Source: Kaiparowitsia implicata GSE-PSE-MK54-09C
Lineage (GTDB): Bacteria > Cyanobacteriota > Cyanobacteriia > Elainellales > Elainellaceae
Length of the DNA stretch: 60,017 nt
Direction: 5' to 3'
Assembly (NCBI GenBank): GCA_019359435.1
Contig: JAHHHI010000095.1
Span: 1 to 60,017 of the forward strand
In this document: piece by piece, positions 44,075 through 52,660 of the stretch
Layout: each line of letters opens with the position of its first letter
How positions within the stretch are numbered: position 1 is the stretch's first letter
Notes under the pieces: generated by a model
Databases searched by the model: none
What the model saw: the letters and a program-made list of their open reading frames with translations, nothing else
Told to the model about the DNA's origin: nothing
Made by a program: the position numbers and the translations under genes

Positions 44075-46090
44075 CTAGCTCAGCAGCGCCTTAGCTTTGG
44101 CGACCACGTTATCCACGGTATAGCCAAACTTCTCTAGGCAGGTGCCGCCCGGAGCCGAGGCTCCAAAGCGATCCACGCTGAGCGTATCGCCCTCGCTACC
44201 CACATACTTGCACCAGCCCATGCTAATCCCCGCTTCCACCGCAAGGCGCTTGGTGACGGCCTTGGGCAGCACTGATTCCCGATAGGCGGCATCCTGTGCT
44301 TCAAACAAATCCCAAGATGGCATAGATACAACGCGCACCTTGGTGCCATCAGCGGCCAGCTTCTCAGCCGCTTGAACACACAGGTTCACTTCTGAACCCG
44401 TGCCAATCAGAATCAGGTCAGGGGTGCCATCGCTGTCTACCGCAATGTAGGCGCCTTTAGCCACGGCATCAATCGACGACCCTGCCAAGTTGGGCAAGCC
44501 TTGGCGAGAGAGCGCCAGCAGGGTAGGACGGTTTTGCTGAGCGTGGTGAATGGCGACCTTATAGGCTCCAGAGGTTTCATTGCCGTCTGCTGGGCGCAGC
44601 ACCGTCAGGCCAGGGATGGCGCGCAGTGCGGCGATGGTTTCCACGGGCTGGTGGGTAGGGCCGTCTTCCCCGAGCGCGATGGAGTCGTGGGTCATCACCC
44701 AGATGACGCCGCACTGCGAGAGGGCAGACAGGCGAATGGCACCGCGCATGTAGTCGGTGAACACCAGGAACGTAGCGCCGTAGGGAATCAAGCCCGAGCC
44801 ATGGAGGGCAATGCCGTTGCAGATGGCACCCATGCCGTGCTCGCGCACCCCGAAGCGCAGGTTGCGGTTTTCATACGCGCCCTTTTGGAAGCTGCCGCTG
44901 ATTTTAAGCTCGGTCAGGTTGGAGTGGGTGAGGTCGGCGGATCCGCCAATCAACTCAGGCAGCACCGGGGCGAGGGCGTTGAGGCAGTTCTCGGAATGCT
45001 TGCGGCTGGCCAGTGCTTTGTCTTCTGGCGTGTAGGTAGGTAGACCATCGGCCCAGCCTTCGGGCAGCGTGCCACTCAGCATCCGCTCAAATTCAGCCGC
45101 TTCGGCCGCGTACTTGGTTTTGTACTGGGCCAGCACTTCGTTCCACTCGGCTTCGTAGCTGGCGCCGCGCTCTACGGCCTTGCGCATGTGGGTGAGGGCA
45201 TCCTCGGGCACTTCAAAGGGCTCATAGGGCCAACCCAAGTTGTCACGGGTGAGTTTGATTTCAGAATCCCCCAGGGCGGCACCGTGAATTCCGGCGGTGT
45301 TGGCTTTGTTGGGAGAGCCATAGCCGATGGTCGTGGTGACCTTGATCATGGTGGGCTTGTCGGTCACAGCCTTGGCGTCTTCAATGGCTTGGGCGATCGC
45401 CGCCAAATCGGTATTGCCATTCTCCACATGCAGCACATGCCAGCCATAAGCTTCAAACCGCTTGCTCACATCTTCTGTGAAGGAGATATCCGTAGAGCCA
45501 TCGATGGAGATGTGGTTGTCGTCATACAGCGCAATCAGCTTACCCAGGCCCAGGTGCCCTGCCAGAGAGCAGGCTTCGCCTGACACCCCTTCCATATTGC
45601 AGCCGTCACCTAGTATGGCGTAGGTGTAGTGCTCCACCAGGGTTAGGTCTGATTTGTTGAACTTAGCGGCCATGTGGGCTTCGGCGATCGCCAATCCCAC
45701 CGCGTTGGCAATGCCCTGCCCTAGCGGCCCCGTCGTCACTTCCACCCCTTCAGTTTCAAAGTTTTCGGGATGCCCAGGGGTTTTAGAGCCCCACTGGCGG
45801 AAGTTTTTGATCTCATCTAGGGTGACGCTGTCATACCCGGCGAGGTACATCAGGGCATACTGCAACATACAGCCGTGGCCTGCTGATAACACAAAGCGAT
45901 CGCGATTAAACCAGGCAGGGTTTTTGGGGTTAATCCGCAAAAACTTATCCCACAGGGTAAAGGCCATTGGCGCCGCACCCATGGGCAAGCCAGGGTGCCC
46001 CGACTTGGCTTTTTCAACGGCATCTATAGCCAAAAACCGAATCGAGTTGATGCACAACTCTTCCAGGGATTGGGTGGTTGCAACTGTCAT
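44075..46090 (-). CDS. tkt: Transketolase
   Basis: Tkt transfers two-carbon units in the Calvin cycle and pentose phosphate pathway and uses thiamine diphosphate and Mg. The 671-aa length is standard. Seen in order: [14 protein letters not shown] (residue about 30), [10 protein letters not shown], the TPP-binding [20 protein letters not shown] (about 158), the pyrimidine domain [15 protein letters not shown] (about 401) with the catalytic Glu, and the C-terminal [18 protein letters not shown]. The gene is monocistronic with a strong terminator downstream. A GTA-N8-TAC sequence lies 255 bp upstream but without a matching -10, so I do not claim NtcA control. Confidence 0.98.
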   Translation of the reverse strand: MTVATTQSLEELCINSIRFLAIDAVEKAKSGHPGLPMGAAPMAFTLWDKFLRINPKNPAWFNRDRFVLSAGHGCMLQYALMYLAGYDSVTLDEIKNFRQWGSKTPGHPENFETEGVEVTTGPLGQGIANAVGLAIAEAHMAAKFNKSDLTLVEHYTYAILGDGCNMEGVSGEACSLAGHLGLGKLIALYDDNHISIDGSTDISFTEDVSKRFEAYGWHVLHVENGNTDLAAIAQAIEDAKAVTDKPTMIKVTTTIGYGSPNKANTAGIHGAALGDSEIKLTRDNLGWPYEPFEVPEDALTHMRKAVERGASYEAEWNEVLAQYKTKYAAEAAEFERMLSGTLPEGWADGLPTYTPEDKALASRKHSENCLNALAPVLPELIGGSADLTHSNLTELKISGSFQKGAYENRNLRFGVREHGMGAICNGIALHGSGLIPYGATFLVFTDYMRGAIRLSALSQCGVIWVMTHDSIALGEDGPTHQPVETIAALRAIPGLTVLRPADGNETSGAYKVAIHHAQQNRPTLLALSRQGLPNLAGSSIDAVAKGAYIAVDSDGTPDLILIGTGSEVNLCVQAAEKLAADGTKVRVVSMPSWDLFEAQDAAYRESVLPKAVTKRLAVEAGISMGWCKYVGSEGDTLSVDRFGASAPGGTCLEKFGYTVDNVVAKAKALLS

Positions 46091-46682
46091 GGACTTCCTC
46101 TAAGTTGAACGACGGGTTGGAGTGGGTAGTCAGAAACGGTGAAACAAACTTGGCGACAGCGTTTGGTGCAGCAGCAAGGGGCGCGTTTGGTTCTGCGATC
46201 TCTGGTGAGACTCACCCAAAACTCTTATCTAGCGCCCACTGCTCACTGCACCAGCAGTCAACAACAGGGCAATGGTCTGAATGGAAGAAGCGTGAGCAGC
46301 GACGCTCCCAATCTCCTTCCATGATCAGATTCACCCAAAAAACAGTAGGTAACTATACTTATTGCTATTCTACATACTCTAAAACGCTTTGCCCTAATTC
46401 GTCTATCCTCTCATTGATCGAGGGGCGTTAATGCATTGGGTCAAGTTTTAGACCATGAATTGCACGAGCTGAGCCGAATTTGGGGAAGATTCACTAATTT
46501 AGAGGAAATTTCTCTCCATAGCGCTTAACGCGCTGGTTTCTGTGGCTATTGGTATGAACTCTCTGCTGCGCAGAATACCGATGCTCTAAGGCTGTGCCTA
46601 TGCTGTTCTGACCCCGGCTAGGTGCTGAGCAAACTAGAGGACGAGGAATTGGTGGCTTTTTGGGCGATCGCCCAAAAGCTGG
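46091..46682. other. Intergenic region, no gene found
   Basis: These 592 bp lie upstream of tkt and before the DUF5615-like remnant. Open frames present are short and without resemblance. A GCGATCGCC site lies at 46663. No terminators or strong palindromes were found apart from a weak agcgcttaacgcgct at about 46520. Confidence 0.4.
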
Positions 46683-46925
46683 CTAAATTGCCAGTGATCT
46701 AGAGATAAACTTTACGGCAGTCATGGTGAACGCCTGGGACTCTACGGCTGCTGTTGGGTTTTGCCTTAGAATCAATGTGATCAACGCTGCCGCTGCTGAT
46801 TGGCGGGCGGTGGTAGCCCCGGTTTCAAGCACTTGGAGCAATTGGGAAAGGATGACTTCGTCGCCCTGTTGCCGCAGCCATTCAACAGTGCAGAGTGAGA
46901 TGCCCATGTCGGCGAGAAATCTCAT
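46683..46925 (-). pseudogene. Probable DUF5615/PIN-like toxin remnant with internal deletion
   Basis: Starting at the ATG at 46923-46925, the frame reads MRFLADMGISLCTVEWLRQQ, the typical start of DUF5615 PIN-like proteins (D of FLADM is an active-site acid). The rest of the catalytic part (usual GLQRLPD and LTHDLDFG) is missing, and the sequence jumps to a C-terminal piece ending AFTMTAVKFISRSLAI. The 80 residues compare with about 115 in the family. Its antitoxin partner (usually DUF433) is not next to it. A longer frame to 47057 exists, but its first part has no resemblance. The reading is by pattern and moderately sure. Confidence 0.55.
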
Positions 46926-47075
46926 TAGGCACCCGCAGCTCAATGAATATGATCTAGAAAGATGATCTAGCGCTCTGTCAATGCTGAGATGTAGGATTTG
47001 TCTGCTTTTGGCATGGCTCTTTTCCTTGTTTGCTGATAATAAGAGCGCTGATAACAAGAGACTTGGAACGCGCTT

Positions 47076-47477
47076 ATGACTGTTACAAAAATCACCAAGC
47101 TACTGAAAAAGGCCCTGCTCGAAAATGGCGACATGGCCCATGCCCTCTATGAGCATGAGCTAAAAGAACACATCGACGATTGGTACAAAGGCCTCAAGCG
47201 CGATGGAGGGGATGTTGTTTTTGTAGTGACAGAAAACAGTGGCCATGTAGCGATGGTGTTGATCACCCGCGATAAAACTGTATACGTCAATGAAGACGCC
47301 AGACAAGAGCTAATGAAAAGTTGGAAGGTGAACTATGCGAAGAATCTAGAGATGCTGATTCCATCTATGGTAAAAGACTTGATGGATGGCTTTGTCGCAA
47401 TCACTGGGTTTAAGGTTGTAAATACCAAAAAGCCTAAAAAAGCTAAAAAGGCATGGGGATTTGGCCAGAAACCGTAG
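47076..47477 (+). CDS. Hypothetical protein with Lys-rich tail, unrecognised
   Basis: The 133-aa soluble protein has a helical start (ITKLLKKALLENGDMAHALYEHELK) and a beta segment DVVFVVTENSGHVAMVLITRDKTVYVN. A second helical part is followed by a basic tail (KKPKKAKKAWGFGQKP) that could bind nucleic acid. Codon use fits the neighbours. The ATG is preceded by the weak site ggaacg. It converges on the NACHT gene with 14 bp between stops. I do not recognise the family; the position beside a NACHT protein could reflect a shared defence role or chance. Confidence 0.7.
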   Translation: MTVTKITKLLKKALLENGDMAHALYEHELKEHIDDWYKGLKRDGGDVVFVVTENSGHVAMVLITRDKTVYVNEDARQELMKSWKVNYAKNLEMLIPSMVKDLMDGFVAITGFKVVNTKKPKKAKKAWGFGQKP

Positions 47478-47491
47478 CAGAATGACGCCGG

Positions 47492-50400
47492 CTACGCCTG
47501 CTCCGTCATGATGGCCGCCCACAGGGCATCAATGCCGTGGCCTACAGGGTCAGAATTCTGGTTTTGCTCAATCCAATTAGCCAACTGCGTTGCAACGGTA
47601 TTTGTCTGCTTACCCAGTTTGCCTAAGGCCTCTGCGGCCCCATAGCGAACGCTGCTCTCCTCATCGCTGAGGCCGTTAATCAACGCGGTCACCACTTCGG
47701 GGGATGCCTGAGCAAGTTGGCCTAAGGCAGATGCGGCACGAAAGCGGACTAACCACGACTTGTCATCGCTGAGGCCGTTAATCAACGCTGTCACCACCTC
47801 GGGGGATGCCTGAGCAAGTTGGCCTAAGGCAGATGCGGCACTAGAGCGGACGCTGCTGGCGTCATCGCGGAGGCCGTTAATCAGCACTGGCACCACCTCG
47901 GGGGATGCTTGAGCGAGTCGACCTAAGGCATATGCAGCACTAGAGCGAACGCTGCTCTCCTCATCGCGGAGGCCGTTAATCAACGCGGTCACCACTTCGG
48001 GGGAGGCCTGAGCAAGTTGGCCTAAGGCAGATGCGGCACTAGAGCGGACGTTGCTGGCGTCATCGCGGAGGCCGTTAATCAGCACTGGCACCACCTCGGG
48101 GGATGCCTGAGCGAGTTTGCCTAAGGCAGATGCGGCACGACAGCGGACTAACCACGACTTGTCATCGCTGAGGCAGTTTGTTAACGCGGTCACCACCTCG
48201 GGGGAGGCCTGAGCAAGTTGGCCTAAGGCCTCTGCGGCACTAGAGCGGACGCTGCTGGCGTCATCGCGGAGGCCGTTAATCAGCACTGGCACCACCTCGG
48301 GGGAGGCCTGAGCAAGTTGGCCTAAGGCCTCTGCGGCACGAAAGCGGACGCTGTTGGCGTCATCGCGGAGGCCGTTAATCAACGCGGTCACCACCTCGGG
48401 GGAGGCCTGAGCGAGTTTGCCTAAGGCAGATGCGGCAATAATGCGGACGTGGCGGTTGTCATCGCTAAGGCAGTTTGTCAACGCGGTTACCACCTCGGAG
48501 GAGGCCTGAGCGAGTTGGCCTAAGGCCTCTGCGGCACTAGAGCGGACGTTGCTGTCGTCATCGCGGAGGCCGTTAATCAACGCGGTCACCACCTCGGGGG
48601 AGGCCTGAGCGAGTTTGCCTAAGGCAGATGCGGCACTTTCGTAGACGTGGCGGTTGTCATCGCCAAGGCAGTTGATCAATGCGGTCACCACCTCGGAGGA
48701 GGCCTGAGCGAGTTTGCCTAAGGCAGATGCAGCACTTTCGTAGACGTTGCTGTCGTCATCGCTGAGCAGAGCAACTAATGCGGCTGTTGCTAAGGCGGTT
48801 TGGCCTAGGGCAAACCGAAGCTGCTGTAGCTGGATAGGGTCAATTTTGCTATGTTGCGCCTCTAGACGCTGCAAGGCCAAGTTTTGAAAGGTCGTCTCGC
48901 CCAGGTTACGCAAGCATTTAGTGGCCTGCCTTTGCAGCCGCGAAGCAATCAGGGGCGATTCTGTTGCCATAAAGTCCACTAGGGAATTGAGAATGCGCTC
49001 AATTAGTTTGGTATCGGTAATCTCTACGTTCTCGGCCAGACAGGCAGCTGCAAAAAAGAGGTTGCGATGCAGCCACTGCTCGTAAGGGGCGGGGTGGGCC
49101 AAGATTTGCTGAATGATTTTGGCTACCCGTTTCTTAGGCTGTTGGGCAATTAGCAGCAGCAGCACCTCTTCCCAGTGAGGTTCGTGCAGATGCTCACGAA
49201 TCGGGGTCAGAATCAGCTCCAGATCATATTCCTCATCGGCCCGATGCTTAATCTCTTGGGCACAGAGATATTCTTGAAACGTTTTGTGGACAAAGGCATA
49301 GCAGTCTTGCCCCTGCTCGTTTAGCAACCCAGTACGCTCGCGAATGTGGTCTAAAAATCGTTGGGCCTCGGCCTCGGCCTGGTAGCGCTTGATGCCTGCT
49401 TCCTCGACAATGAAACGCCCCAACTGATGAATTAGCTCTCCACGGTCAATCAGAGTGCCGCCTTCGGCATCGCCTGCACTGCCGTAGCTATGAATCCAGT
49501 AGGCTAGCTGCTCCATGATGCGACGCACGGCATCGCGCTTGATGTATTCCAGCGGCCACTTGTAATCTGTCTCTTTGTTGGCGTCCCAGTTGGTCAGCAG
49601 GGTTTCTACAGCTCGGTTGTAGAGCTGGTGGCGATCGCGAGGCAGGTAGGCTTCATAGCGATGAATCAGGGCGATAATCGTCAGCAGCAGCGGGTTTTTG
49701 GCCAGTACCTGAATGCGATCGCGCTCTGATAAGGCTTGTTTTAACGTTTGCTGTCGCCGTTGAGATTCTTCGCGATCGCGAAAGCGGTTGTCATACCAGT
49801 TTTGAATGAATTGATCGATTTTGGCCTGATCAAATGGCTGCAAGTCGTAGTGGGGAAACTCCTCCGTGCGGAAGTAGGCTTGCTTATAACCCGCCGGGCG
49901 CGAGGTGATGATGGCCGGGTTGTGTCGATAGGCGTCGTGCTGCAAAAAGCATTCAATCTGATTGACGACCTCATCCCGCCGCGATTCGCTGGCTACCTCA
50001 TCCAGCCCATCCAGCAAAATCAGCGCCTTGCCTGCCTCTAGCCAGTGCTCAAAAAAGCCAGTCGGCAAGTCCTTCACGGCGAGCTTATCCGTCGCGAACC
50101 ACCGCACGTAGTCCAGCAGATTCGTATGGGTAGACCGCACCCAATCACGAATCCGCACCAAAATCGGCAGGTGCTCACCCGCTAAACCCAGATTAACGGG
50201 CGTTTCCTCAGTGGTGAAAGCTACAGCAAAATAGCTCATCAACGTGGTTTTGCCGGAACCCGGTGCCCCCAGCAACACGCACCGTTGAGAGCGGCTCTGC
50301 TGCAATAAGGCGTCCGCCGAGAAGACTTTGCCCTCTTGTTTTAGCCGGGAAGTTAACTGGCGCTGCTCCATCATTAATCTGGATTGAGGGTGTCCCACAA

Positions 50401-51073
50401 CCGCCTCGGGATAATCCACCATCTCTATCAGATTTGATTCTGACTCGAAAAATATCTGCTGGGATAGCTGTTCTTGCTGCCAAGATTCAGCCCGTTGCTT
50501 CACATCTGGCATGACAAAAATCTGTAGCAGCTTCTCCGACTTGGTATCCTCCTGCCCAGCGACAGAGATACCGAGAAACTTTACGTCGTCATACCAGTGG
50601 GCGAGCTGTTTTAGATAGCGCTGCCGTGCCACCTCGTACTTCGTAAACAGCGCCGTCTTTTCGACATAGGTGGTGCTAAAAATTTGCAACCACTGAGGCA
50701 AGCTGGCGATCGTGAGTTGGATGCTTATATCCCTGCCAATGCCTTCAAAATACGCCAGCAGCAGCCCGACATCGGGCTCTCCCTTACCCACCAACGGACG
50801 CTGAAGCTGCTCTACGACTCCAGCATCCGCAAACACCTGCTCCAAAAACTGTCGTTTCTGTTTGTCATCACAGCTTTTGAATAGCAAGGCCGGAACTTCT
50901 AAGGACTGTTCCCATTCTCTAACGGCCTCTAGCCCAGCGGCGATCGCCTGCTTAATGTCTGTGCGCTGCAGCATCGTCTGCACCTGGTCTGTCGCTAGCG
51001 TCCAAACGCTATCGGCGGCTTTACCTAGCGCCCAACTGGCAACGGGGGTTAGAAGCTCAACAACCATAGTCAC
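47492..51073 (-). CDS. NACHT-domain NTPase with C-terminal HEAT-type repeats
   Basis: This 1193-aa protein is a STAND-type signalling ATPase. Residues 1-200 form an alpha-helical N-terminal region of unclear effector type (starts VVELLTPVASWALGKAADSV). The NACHT domain has Walker A GAPGSGKTT (about 269-277), Walker B LILLDGLDEV (about 350-359) and the sensor-like ITSRPAGYK (about 387). A winged-helix and helical part (FVHKTFQEYLCAQEI) follows. From about residue 771 to 1168 come twelve 33-34 residue HEAT-like repeats, nearly identical to each other. Proteins of this plan are anti-phage sensors in many bacteria and regulators in filamentous cyanobacteria. Location among toxin-antitoxin and restriction remnants favours defence. 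No nuclease motif is obvious at the N-terminus. Confidence 0.9.
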   Translation of the reverse strand: MTMVVELLTPVASWALGKAADSVWTLATDQVQTMLQRTDIKQAIAAGLEAVREWEQSLEVPALLFKSCDDKQKRQFLEQVFADAGVVEQLQRPLVGKGEPDVGLLLAYFEGIGRDISIQLTIASLPQWLQIFSTTYVEKTALFTKYEVARQRYLKQLAHWYDDVKFLGISVAGQEDTKSEKLLQIFVMPDVKQRAESWQQEQLSQQIFFESESNLIEMVDYPEAVVGHPQSRLMMEQRQLTSRLKQEGKVFSADALLQQSRSQRCVLLGAPGSGKTTLMSYFAVAFTTEETPVNLGLAGEHLPILVRIRDWVRSTHTNLLDYVRWFATDKLAVKDLPTGFFEHWLEAGKALILLDGLDEVASESRRDEVVNQIECFLQHDAYRHNPAIITSRPAGYKQAYFRTEEFPHYDLQPFDQAKIDQFIQNWYDNRFRDREESQRRQQTLKQALSERDRIQVLAKNPLLLTIIALIHRYEAYLPRDRHQLYNRAVETLLTNWDANKETDYKWPLEYIKRDAVRRIMEQLAYWIHSYGSAGDAEGGTLIDRGELIHQLGRFIVEEAGIKRYQAEAEAQRFLDHIRERTGLLNEQGQDCYAFVHKTFQEYLCAQEIKHRADEEYDLELILTPIREHLHEPHWEEVLLLLIAQQPKKRVAKIIQQILAHPAPYEQWLHRNLFFAAACLAENVEITDTKLIERILNSLVDFMATESPLIASRLQRQATKCLRNLGETTFQNLALQRLEAQHSKIDPIQLQQLRFALGQTALATAALVALLSDDDSNVYESAASALGKLAQASSEVVTALINCLGDDNRHVYESAASALGKLAQASPEVVTALINGLRDDDSNVRSSAAEALGQLAQASSEVVTALTNCLSDDNRHVRIIAASALGKLAQASPEVVTALINGLRDDANSVRFRAAEALGQLAQASPEVVPVLINGLRDDASSVRSSAAEALGQLAQASPEVVTALTNCLSDDKSWLVRCRAASALGKLAQASPEVVPVLINGLRDDASNVRSSAASALGQLAQASPEVVTALINGLRDEESSVRSSAAYALGRLAQASPEVVPVLINGLRDDASSVRSSAASALGQLAQASPEVVTALINGLSDDKSWLVRFRAASALGQLAQASPEVVTALINGLSDEESSVRYGAAEALGKLGKQTNTVATQLANWIEQNQNSDPVGHGIDALWAAIMTEQA
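47570..48763 (-). repeat. Twelve tandem 99-102 bp coding repeats (HEAT array)
   Basis: Each unit encodes a phrase such as ALGQLAQASPEVV preceded by DD and variable residues. Ten units are 33 codons and two are 34 (those with DKSWLVR). Variation is concentrated in the first ten positions of each unit (for example DDASSVRSS, DDNRHVRII, DEESSVRYG), while the second helix is almost constant. The last unit is divergent. High DNA identity between units implies recent duplication or gene conversion. Confidence 0.9.
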
Positions 51074-51142
51074 TCAGTCGCGGGAGGTCTGCCGCTATTA
51101 TGGCAAGCCAGTGCCCGAGGCGCACTATAATACAGCTTCAGA

Positions 51143-51360
51143 TTACCTCTGTTCGCCCGATCGCAAAAGCTCCCGCACTGTAATCTCACAATCGGGAAAC
51201 GCCAGGGGTGTAATGCTGCCTTCCTCACAGAGCGTCTACGCTATCGTACTCACTAGCCTTCAATCAATTCCACTCGCTCATCTGCTGCCAAAATCCCTGC
51301 TTCTACCATGCGGTGATAGTCTTGCATGCTCAGCGATCGCAGGTCTGGGGCAGCAGGCAT
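51143..51360 (-). pseudogene. Uma2 (DUF820) gene with large internal deletion
   Basis: From the ATG at 51358-51360 the frame reads as the Uma2 N-terminus (SLSMQDYHRMVEAGILAADE, VELIEG) and hits TAG near 51253. Downstream, another frame gives EEGSITPLAFPDCEITVREL and ends at 51143. The 130 or so residues with the catalytic core (the V/I-E-V-x-D region) are missing. It is clearly related to the intact gene at 52661-53239, and the similarity extends upstream of the ATG into the non-coding part, so one arose by duplication. Confidence 0.85.
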
Positions 51361-51468
51361 AGGAGTAAGTAGGAGTATCGCCTGCTCCTGTTGTGGCATG
51401 AGGATTTTGTCTCGCTTAATCTCTCCTGCAGAAAGCGATGACGGTATCTTGGCCTGTAGGATGAGCTG

Positions 51469-51569
51469 TGCCTAATCTGTGGGTTAACCAAGCCTACGGC
51501 CTCACCCCCGAAGAAATCGACCTAATGTGGAAAACCGCCCCGCCGCGCATGCCCTTTAGCCGTCCGTAG
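51469..51569 (+). pseudogene. C-terminal tail of a restriction-type (Eco57I-like) DNA methylase
   Basis: The frame reads NLWVNQAYGLTPEEIDLMWK followed by TAPPRMPFSRP and a stop at 51567-51569. The phrase AYGLTPEEIDLMW with TAPPRMPF is the usual last 25 residues of large type II restriction-methylase proteins. Nothing upstream continues it, so it is a truncated remnant between the Uma2 remnant and the antitoxin gene. Confidence 0.65.
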
Positions 51570-51598
51570 GGGCGGCTGTTTACGATAAAGGTGAATGG

Positions 51599-51629
51599 TG
51601 GGCAGTGCCCACCCTACTGTTTTAGGAGG
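51599..51629 (+). promoter_or_regulatory. Palindrome and ribosome binding site before toxin-antitoxin module 1
   Basis: The near-perfect palindrome gtgggcagtgcccac (51599-51613) is followed by aggagg (51624-51629), 5 nt before the ATG. The same arrangement is repeated before module 2. Antitoxins of this type often repress their own promoter through such a palindrome. Confidence 0.5.
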
Positions 51630-51634
51630 GACTC

Positions 51635-51856
51635 ATGAGTACAGCAGATGCTATCTATGAACTGGTGAAGAAATTGCCAGAAGACGAAGCAAGTTTGGTG
51701 TTGATGTTTGCCGAGTTTGTGCAGCAACATGCCAAGCCTGAGAAGGATGCAGGGCGTTCTTCTCTACTGTCTTACTTTGGCATTCTTAAAGATTCCCCCA
51801 ACTTTAATGATGATTCTGTTGCCATTCAGAGACAGATGAGAGATGAGTGGGACTAA
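51635..51856 (+). CDS. DUF2281-type antitoxin, module 1
   Basis: The 73-aa protein begins MSTADAIYELVKKLPEDEAS and continues LVLMFAEFVQQHAK, the helical pattern of small VapB-like antitoxins of the DUF2281 group. The C-terminal half (SYFGILKDSPNFNDDSVAIQ and RDEWD) would wrap the toxin. The strong site aggagg precedes it. It overlaps the PIN-domain gene by 14 bp (coupled translation), the usual antitoxin-first order. Confidence 0.85.
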   Translation: MSTADAIYELVKKLPEDEASLVLMFAEFVQQHAKPEKDAGRSSLLSYFGILKDSPNFNDDSVAIQRQMRDEWD

Positions 51857-52223
51857 CTTTCTTCTAGACACCAACATCATCATTGGTATCGTCAAGGGCA
51901 GCGATGAAATTCTTGCCGTTCTGCAAAGTCGAGCCATTGAAACTGATGTATGTGCCTACAGCTTTATCAACAGAATTGGGCTATTAGGATACCCAGAAAT
52001 TACGGATCTTGAGGTTGAAGGCATTCAAAATATCCTTGGAATTATGCGCTATCTGCCCATAACCCAGTCCGTTGAAGATATGGCAATTCAGATTCGCCGT
52101 CAATATAAGCTCAAAATTCCTGATGCCATCATCGCCGCTACGGCTAAAGTAAACGGCCTAGACTTGATCACGTTAGATCAACAGTTGTCCAACCGCATGA
52201 TTGATATTTTGAGCATAAACTAA
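51843..52223 (+). CDS. vapC: PIN-domain toxin (VapC type), module 1
   Basis: The 126-aa protein carries the PIN acidic residues: D9 in FLLDTNIIIG, E52 in GYPEI, D94 in KIPDAIIAA and D112 in LITLDQQL. VapC toxins cut RNA, often tRNA, when the antitoxin is degraded. It starts inside the antitoxin gene and has no separate ribosome binding site. All active-site residues are present, so it should be functional. It is downstream-adjacent to a second, decayed module whose antitoxin is a paralogue. Confidence 0.93.
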   Translation: MSGTNFLLDTNIIIGIVKGSDEILAVLQSRAIETDVCAYSFINRIGLLGYPEITDLEVEGIQNILGIMRYLPITQSVEDMAIQIRRQYKLKIPDAIIAATAKVNGLDLITLDQQLSNRMIDILSIN

Positions 52224-52246
52224 GCCGTTTACGTCAAATTCAAATG

Positions 52247-52278
52247 GTGGTCACTGCCCACCCTAATGTTTTAGGAGG
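52247..52278 (+). promoter_or_regulatory. Duplicated palindrome and ribosome site before module 2
   Basis: The sequence gtggtcactgcccac (52247-52261) and aggagg (52273-52278) copy the arrangement before module 1, with ccctaatgttttaggaggga nearly unchanged. This shows the modules share an upstream duplication. Confidence 0.5.
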
Positions 52279-52283
52279 GACTG

Positions 52284-52490
52284 ATGAGTACAGCAGAGAG
52301 TATTTATGAACTCGTAAAAACGCTGCCCGAAGCAGAGGCTAGCTTGGTTCTAGAGTTTGTAGAGTTTGTGCGTCAACGCACTCAATCTAAAGTGAAGACT
52401 CTAACGGCTTCTAACGTTGGTGGGTTTCAAGCCGTGTCTCTCAATACTAAAGGCTTCAAGTTCAATCGAGACGAGGCAAATGAGCGCTAA
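52284..52490 (+). CDS. DUF2281-type antitoxin, module 2 (paralogue of module 1)
   Basis: The 68-aa protein begins MSTAESIYELVKTLPEAEAS and continues LVLEFVEFVRQR, clearly a paralogue of the first antitoxin over its first 35 residues. The C-terminal half differs (LTASNVGGFQAVSL, FNRDEANER), as expected for a different toxin partner. It overlaps the remnant toxin by 11 bp. With its toxin decayed, it could serve as an anti-addiction module or be a leftover. Confidence 0.82.
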   Translation: MSTAESIYELVKTLPEAEASLVLEFVEFVRQRTQSKVKTLTASNVGGFQAVSLNTKGFKFNRDEANER

Positions 52491-52632
52491 AGCATTTCTC
52501 GATACCAATATCAGTCTGATCATTGCCAGTTCACTTGAAGTGGGGTGCGATCGCCTCTACAGCGAAGATCTTCAAGACGGCCAAAAAATAGGCAGTCCAC
52601 TCATCCTTATCAATCCATTTAAAGACATTTAG
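52480..52632 (+). pseudogene. PIN-domain toxin remnant, module 2 (internal deletion)
   Basis: The 50-aa frame joins a PIN start (MSAKAFLDTNI) directly to a PIN end (ASSLEVGCDRLYSEDLQDGQ). The roughly 85 residues between, with two active-site acids, are lost without shifting the frame. The retained end belongs to a PIN subgroup different from module 1 (LYSEDLQDGQKI versus LITLDQQL). It is not expected to be toxic. Confidence 0.8.
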
Positions 52633-52660
52633 AAGCGGTAAAATACAAGCCTGGAATTTA

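Noticed and set aside
44501-45043. 180-codon plus-strand frame inside tkt
   Set aside because: Antisense of a highly conserved transketolase; no domain.
46345-46358. GTA-N8-TAC box upstream of tkt
   Set aside because: No TAN3T at 21-23 bases in either direction. About fifteen such boxes are expected by chance in 60 kb.
47570-48763. Regular direct repeats suggesting a CRISPR-like array
   Set aside because: Units of 99-102 bp are continuous coding sequence for HEAT repeats with no spacers; no cas genes nearby.
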